This document shows positions 40,156-43,758 of a stretch of DNA of 43,758 nucleotides, piece after piece (the stretch's first letter is position 1; the number at the start of each line of letters is the position of its first letter). Made by a program: the position numbers and the translations under genes. The DNA is taken from positions 1-43,758 of the forward strand of contig CADCHI010000033.1 of assembly GCA_902801165.1 (NCBI GenBank), in the 5' to 3' direction. Below the pieces are notes generated by a model. It was not told where the DNA came from, ran no database searches, and worked only from the letters and a program-made list of their open reading frames with translations. This stretch comes from an uncultured Eubacteriales bacterium. Its GTDB lineage: Bacteria; Bacillota; Clostridia; Christensenellales; Aristaeellaceae.

Positions 40156-40851
40156 TTACAACCCGCCCTCGATCAATGCGTTCAGTTTTTCGAAGCTGCG
40201 CACCACCGGCCCGTCCCACAGGACATCCGGCAGGAACTCCGACCGGGCCATCTGCACGGCCTTCATGCCGGCCCTCGCCGCGCCCTCCAGGTTGCAGGCG
40301 CGGTCGTCCACGAACAGGCATTCCTCAGGCGTGGTGTTCAGCGCCGCGACGATGGCCGCGTACATCTTCGGGTCGGGCTTGATGGCTCCGACTTGGGTGG
40401 AGATCACTATGCCGTCGAACAGCTCGGAGATTCCGAAGGCCCTCAACACGTTCAGTATGGAGGGCATGGCGTCCGAGAGTATGCCCAGGGAATAGCGCGC
40501 CTTCCACCGGGGCAGCCAGGTCTTTACGTCGTCGAACAGTCCGTAGCGCTGCCAGTTGTCGGTGAAGTCGTCGGTCAGGCGGTTGATCTCGTCCTCGGTC
40601 ATGTGCCAGTCCATGCGAAGGTCGATGGCGCGGATGTATTCCCGGCGCAGGCGGCGTTCCTCCTCGGTATCCGGCACCAGGCGGGACTCGTCCAGCCAGC
40701 CGACGGCCTCCCGATGGGCGGTCAGGTATCTGGCGGTGTGGATGTCCCTGGCCCGCGGCCCCAGGATCGGGGCGATGCCCACGGGCAGGCTCCAGTCGCC
40801 CATGCGGGGGTAGACCAGCACGCCGCCGCAGTCAAATATCAGGTGCTTCAT
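40156..40851 (-). CDS. HAD-superfamily hydrolase
   Basis: 231 residues. Motif I is FDCGGVLV (nucleophile D7), motif II LGILSDAM, motif III the Lys in AIKPDPKMY, and motif IV FVDDRACN. The second Asp of the usual DxD is Gly, as in several HAD-IA members such as YihX-like proteins, so it may be a sugar-phosphate phosphatase or another hydrolase. The helical cap lies at about 15-100. The ATG at 40851 overlaps the stop of the upstream permease-like gene (ATGA), implying coupling, and follows GAGGAGAAG. Confidence 0.88.
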   Translation of the reverse strand: MKHLIFDCGGVLVYPRMGDWSLPVGIAPILGPRARDIHTARYLTAHREAVGWLDESRLVPDTEEERRLRREYIRAIDLRMDWHMTEDEINRLTDDFTDNWQRYGLFDDVKTWLPRWKARYSLGILSDAMPSILNVLRAFGISELFDGIVISTQVGAIKPDPKMYAAIVAALNTTPEECLFVDDRACNLEGAARAGMKAVQMARSEFLPDVLWDGPVVRSFEKLNALIEGGL

Positions 40852-42047
40852 TTCTTCTTCTCCTCTTGAAGGTTCTCGGGCGCGCCGTCGTAGAACTTGC
40901 TGCTCACCGGCAGGCGGCGCTCCTTCAGCCGATTGTTGATGATCGTGCGGACGATGGCGTAGGCCAGGGCGAACACCGGCACGCCCAAAAGCATGCCCGT
41001 GAAGCCGAACAGGCCGCCGCCGATCAGTATGGACAACATGATCCAGAACGGGGAGAGCCCGACGTAGTCGCCCAGTATGAAGGGCCCGATCAGGTTGCCG
41101 TCCAGCTGCTGCAGGATCAGTATGAACACGCCGAACCACAGGGCGCTCCAGGGGTTGACCAGCAGCAGGATCAATACGCTGGGAACGGCGCCGATGAAGG
41201 GGCCGAAGAAGGGAATCACGTTGGTGATGCCCACGATCACGCTGATCAGCAGCGGGTATTCGATGTGGAACAGCAGCATGCAGATATAGCAGATGATGCC
41301 GATGATCAGCGAATCCAGTATCTTGCCGGTGATGAAGCCTGCGAAAATCTTGTTGGCGCGGCGGGTCCAGTAGATCAGCCGCTCACAGGTGGCGGGCTTG
41401 AACACCGCGTAGCAGACCTTCTTGATCTGCGCGCAAAAGCGCTCCTTCTCCATCAGCAGGTAGAAGGCCGCGATCATGCCCACGAACAGCTGCAGCACCA
41501 TGGTGTAGATGCCGCTGGAGATGGCCATCAGGTTATTCAGCAGCACGGAGGTGTAGTTCATCAGCTGGGAGACCACGTTCTCCCAGGCGATGACCAGTTG
41601 CTCGCCCTCGATGCTCAGGAATTCGTATTTCAGCAGCAGCTGGTTGATGGTCTCGGAGTTCATTGAGACGAAGTTGGCGACGTATTGCAGGATGGATTTA
41701 ATGGAGGTGATCAGCTGGGGGACCAGTATGGCGAAGAAGCCGGTCAACAGCGTCAGCAGCACGATGTAGGCGATGAGCGTCGCCAAAATCCGGCTCAGCT
41801 TCGGGTGGGGCTTCTTCCTGGAAAAGGCCAGGTTGAACAGGCGATCCATCCGGTTGACGATGGGCAGCAGCAAAAACGCGATGGCAAACCCGATGAAGAA
41901 GGGCATGACGGTGTCGAGAACGTCCCCTGCGACCGTCAGAATGTTCTTCAGGTGCAGCAGGGCGATGGCCAGCGCGATGCCGGTGCAAACCACCACGATC
42001 ATCGAACGTGTCCTTCCGCGCAGATCCTCGGGAATCAGCGGTTTCAT
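40848..42047 (-). CDS. AI-2E family transporter-like permease
   Basis: 399 residues with about eight membrane spans. The family pattern is clear: the N-terminal hairpin FFIGFAIAFLLLPIV, central helices, then GITNVIPFFGPFIGAVPS and LDGNLIGPFILGDYVGLSPFWIMLSILIGGGLFGFTGMLLGVPVFA. Named after TqsA (autoinducer-2 export) but many members are ion/proton antiporters or of unknown substrate. The ATG follows CGGAGGCAAG. It heads a three-gene unit (permease, HAD hydrolase, rRNA methyltransferase) driven by the promoter at 42104-42132. Confidence 0.92.
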   Translation of the reverse strand: MKPLIPEDLRGRTRSMIVVVCTGIALAIALLHLKNILTVAGDVLDTVMPFFIGFAIAFLLLPIVNRMDRLFNLAFSRKKPHPKLSRILATLIAYIVLLTLLTGFFAILVPQLITSIKSILQYVANFVSMNSETINQLLLKYEFLSIEGEQLVIAWENVVSQLMNYTSVLLNNLMAISSGIYTMVLQLFVGMIAAFYLLMEKERFCAQIKKVCYAVFKPATCERLIYWTRRANKIFAGFITGKILDSLIIGIICYICMLLFHIEYPLLISVIVGITNVIPFFGPFIGAVPSVLILLLVNPWSALWFGVFILILQQLDGNLIGPFILGDYVGLSPFWIMLSILIGGGLFGFTGMLLGVPVFALAYAIVRTIINNRLKERRLPVSSKFYDGAPENLQEEKKK

Positions 42048-42103
42048 GTCTTGCCTCCGTGTGTTTCTTGCAGCATTGATGCGTGTAATTCTGTCCTAAC
42101 TGT

Positions 42104-42132
42104 ATTATAGCATAACCGAGCGAATCTCTCAA
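42104..42132 (-). promoter_or_regulatory. Promoter of the permease-HAD-methyltransferase operon
   Basis: On the minus strand TTGAGA (42127-42132) and TATAAT (42104-42109) with a 17-base spacer, about 57 bases before the permease start. Confidence 0.75.
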
Positions 42133-42228
42133 TAGTTGTCTACCGGCGGTCATCATTTGTCTAACTTTCTTCCTATTTATATAGACGGACGAATTGATGT
42201 TTTCCGAAGAAGGACGGTGAATGCCCGT

Positions 42229-43455
42229 TTAATCGTTCGGGATTTCGGCGAGAATTTCCCGCGCCTCCTGCCACAGCCGGGCAGCATCCCCATCGGCCTC
42301 GATGAATTTCCGAACATTATTTTCGGCGTCGTCAAAGCGGTCCCCGTCGAAGCAGCAGGGAACGCACAGCACTTCGCTTCGCAATGCCTGCTCCATTTGC
42401 AGCAGCGGGTCGCCCTGATTATAGCCGGAAGGTGCATCCGTGACGCTGAATGCCCCAGCCTTTCCGAGGGTGCCCTGGCACGCCGGGTCCAGCAGGTGAT
42501 CCAGGAATTCCCGGCAAAGCTCCGGCCTGGGATCGCCGTCGGGCCGGTCCAGGATGGCGAGGTTCAGCACCTGGTCGGTATAGGGACAGGCGTCGGACAG
42601 AGCCCAGTCCGGACCGCGCCCCTGGTCAGCCAGGGATTGGAGCCTGCGCACCTCCCGCTGGGTGACGGTGAGGGCGGCGGCCTTGCCGTTGATGAAGCTG
42701 AGCCAGGCGTCCTCATCGTATTCGAAATCCTCCGGCAGACGGCAGGGCGGCAGTTCGCCAGGGTCAGGAGCGGGCGACGGAGACGGCATGGGCGTGGCTT
42801 CCGGGAGGAGCCCGAAATCCAGCCCGGGAAGCGCGGGCTCGGCTGTCGATCCGGGAGCCGTCGGCTTCACTTCGGAACATTGCGCCAGCAGCGCGAGATC
42901 CCAATGCCGCCAGTTCTCCGGTGGCGGTACGGCGAGAACAGCGTCGGCGTCCCGCCAGGACTGGGGCAGCGCGTCCAGCAGAGAGGCGTTGCGGGCAATG
43001 AGGTAGCCCCCGGCAGCCACCGGCACGGCAAAGGTGCCGCTTTCCCAGGTGCCTGCGTCGGAAAACGCCGGGCGAACGCCTTGAGGCGCCTCCAGCGAAG
43101 CGAGTCCCTCCGGGGTGTCCAGCAGTCCCGGGGGAAACAGCAGCATGTCCGGCGGTAATATTCCGGAGTCGAGGAAGTCGGAGAGGGCAACGGTGCTCAC
43201 ATATTCCGGCTGGACATAGAGGCCGGGATGGGACTTTTCAAACCCAGTGATACAGCCGTTCAGCCAGGCGGACAGGCTTCCGGAACCGGGCTGCCAGCCC
43301 TCGAAGATCCACAGGCGCAGCACGCCGCTCCAGCCGGCATACTTTTCCGCGATCAGCGGCTGGCGGTCCAGGGGAAGGATGCGCCACGCGCGCAATGCCA
43401 GGGGAATGAGCAGCAGCAGACTCAGCGCGCACAGCGCCGAACGAAGCTTGCGCAT
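42229..43455 (-). CDS. Membrane-anchored extracellular solute-binding-like protein
   Basis: 408 residues. A hydrophobic N-terminus (about 5-25, ALCALSLLLLIPLALRAW) acts as a signal or anchor; there is no lipobox cysteine. The rest is like an ABC-type sugar-binding protein (LWIFEGWQPGSG, then GFEKSHPGLYVQPEYVST, FAVPVAAGGYLIARN) interrupted by a Pro/Ser/Thr-rich insert (about 215-255) that ends in DPGELPPCRLP. No permease or ATPase gene is nearby, so it is an orphan, and it may be a receptor or a scavenging protein. The start at 43455 is chosen for AGGAGGG; 43456-43588 shows a TATAAT at 43469-43474 without a good -35 box and no gene. Confidence 0.68.
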   Translation of the reverse strand: MRKLRSALCALSLLLLIPLALRAWRILPLDRQPLIAEKYAGWSGVLRLWIFEGWQPGSGSLSAWLNGCITGFEKSHPGLYVQPEYVSTVALSDFLDSGILPPDMLLFPPGLLDTPEGLASLEAPQGVRPAFSDAGTWESGTFAVPVAAGGYLIARNASLLDALPQSWRDADAVLAVPPPENWRHWDLALLAQCSEVKPTAPGSTAEPALPGLDFGLLPEATPMPSPSPAPDPGELPPCRLPEDFEYDEDAWLSFINGKAAALTVTQREVRRLQSLADQGRGPDWALSDACPYTDQVLNLAILDRPDGDPRPELCREFLDHLLDPACQGTLGKAGAFSVTDAPSGYNQGDPLLQMEQALRSEVLCVPCCFDGDRFDDAENNVRKFIEADGDAARLWQEAREILAEIPND

Positions 43456-43588
43456 GAACAACCCTCCTATTATATATCTCCGAAAGAAACAGCTCCTGCA
43501 TTTCACATAAGACTATGCAGGACTTCCTCAAAACTGCCCCGATTTGAACTTTTAAATGTTAAGAAACGGATAAATCGAAAAATTGGTA

Positions 43589-43617
43589 TTGACAAGTCCT
43601 ATACGCTTTGATATACT
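43589..43617 (+). promoter_or_regulatory. Strong sigma-A promoter firing out of the right end
   Basis: TTGACA (43589-43594) and TATACT (43612-43617) are 17 bases apart. It drives the right copy of the repeated leader and mirrors the promoter at 181-209. Confidence 0.85.
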
Positions 43618-43658
43618 AACCAAGCTGTCGCGAGAACAGAGCGTTTGAGAGACAGCGG

Positions 43659-43758
43659 CGAACCTTGAAAACGATACAGAGAAGAGAGAGAAACGAACCT
43701 CGAGATGCGAGGATCTGCTTCGGCAGGGAGCGTCGAGAGGGGAGAAGAGCAGTCAGAA
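43659..43758 (+). repeat. Right copy of terminal inverted repeat (rRNA-type leader)
   Basis: Nearly identical to the reverse complement of 47-147, including the boxA-like ACCTTGAAAAC (43662-43672), the CTGC-TTCG-GCAG hairpin and the surrounding CCTCGA..TCGAGAGG stem. It runs to the last base of the window, so the transcribed gene, probably 16S rRNA, lies beyond. Confidence 0.75.

Noticed and set aside
47-43758. Terminal inverted repeats of a 43 kb transposon
   Set aside because: The repeats contain outward strong promoters, boxA-like elements and structured leader, and the interior is core chromosome with oriC; no transposase is present.

Overview
This 43.8 kb window is a chromosomal replication-origin region from a GC-rich Bacillota, probably a gut or rumen Clostridia lineage. 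Supporting evidence is the Gram-positive housekeeping content, strong GGAGG ribosome binding sites, consensus sigma-A promoters, parS sites of the Bacillus type, two spore-associated protein families (YlbJ-like, BclA-C-like) and plant-sugar hydrolases (GH31, GH3). The exact lineage cannot be fixed from the sequence. No tRNA, 16S/23S body, IS element or CRISPR array was seen.

Both ends carry the same ~100-base sequence in inverted orientation, each preceded by a near-perfect TTGACA-17-TATAAT/TATACT promoter firing outward and containing a boxA-like ACCTTGAAAAC. They look like leaders of two rRNA operons pointing away from the window, so the sequence is probably a contig that broke at rRNA repeats on either side of oriC.

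Layout. 0.3-16.4 kb, all on the minus strand: YlbJ-like protein, small membrane protein, nucleotidyltransferase, dUTPase, NodB-deacetylase/peptidoglycan-binding protein, BclA-C-like protein, lacI-yicI (alpha-xylosidase) operon, a second and degenerate deacetylase-like protein, a PhoR/WalK-type kinase with its regulator, a ferritin-like small protein, a RadC-like protein and dnaX. 16.7-22.1 kb, plus strand: murG, oriC, dnaA, dnaN, mnmE. 22.3-27.0 kb, minus: VanX-type dipeptidase, membrane protein, walJ-like hydrolase, radical SAM protein, three parS sites and a degenerate metallophosphoesterase. 27.2-32.1 kb, plus: DUF5711-like, CvpA and a frameshifted ftsK/spoIIIE. 32.2-43.5 kb, minus: GH3 beta-glucosidase, pgsA, rimO, coaD, PHP phosphatase, YegP-like protein, rRNA methyltransferase, HAD hydrolase, AI-2E-type permease and a solute-binding-like protein.

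Themes: replication and segregation (dnaA, dnaN, dnaX, DnaA boxes, DnaA-trio, parS, FtsK), envelope biology (murG, pgsA, VanX-type dipeptidase, two peptidoglycan-binding proteins, sensor kinase) and glycoside use. Most unusual are three genes whose Shine-Dalgarno lies in the 3' arm of a hairpin, three enzyme-family proteins that have lost metal-binding residues (RadC-like, NodB-like, metallophosphoesterase), a leaderless promoter, and a 3k+1 nt loss in ftsK.
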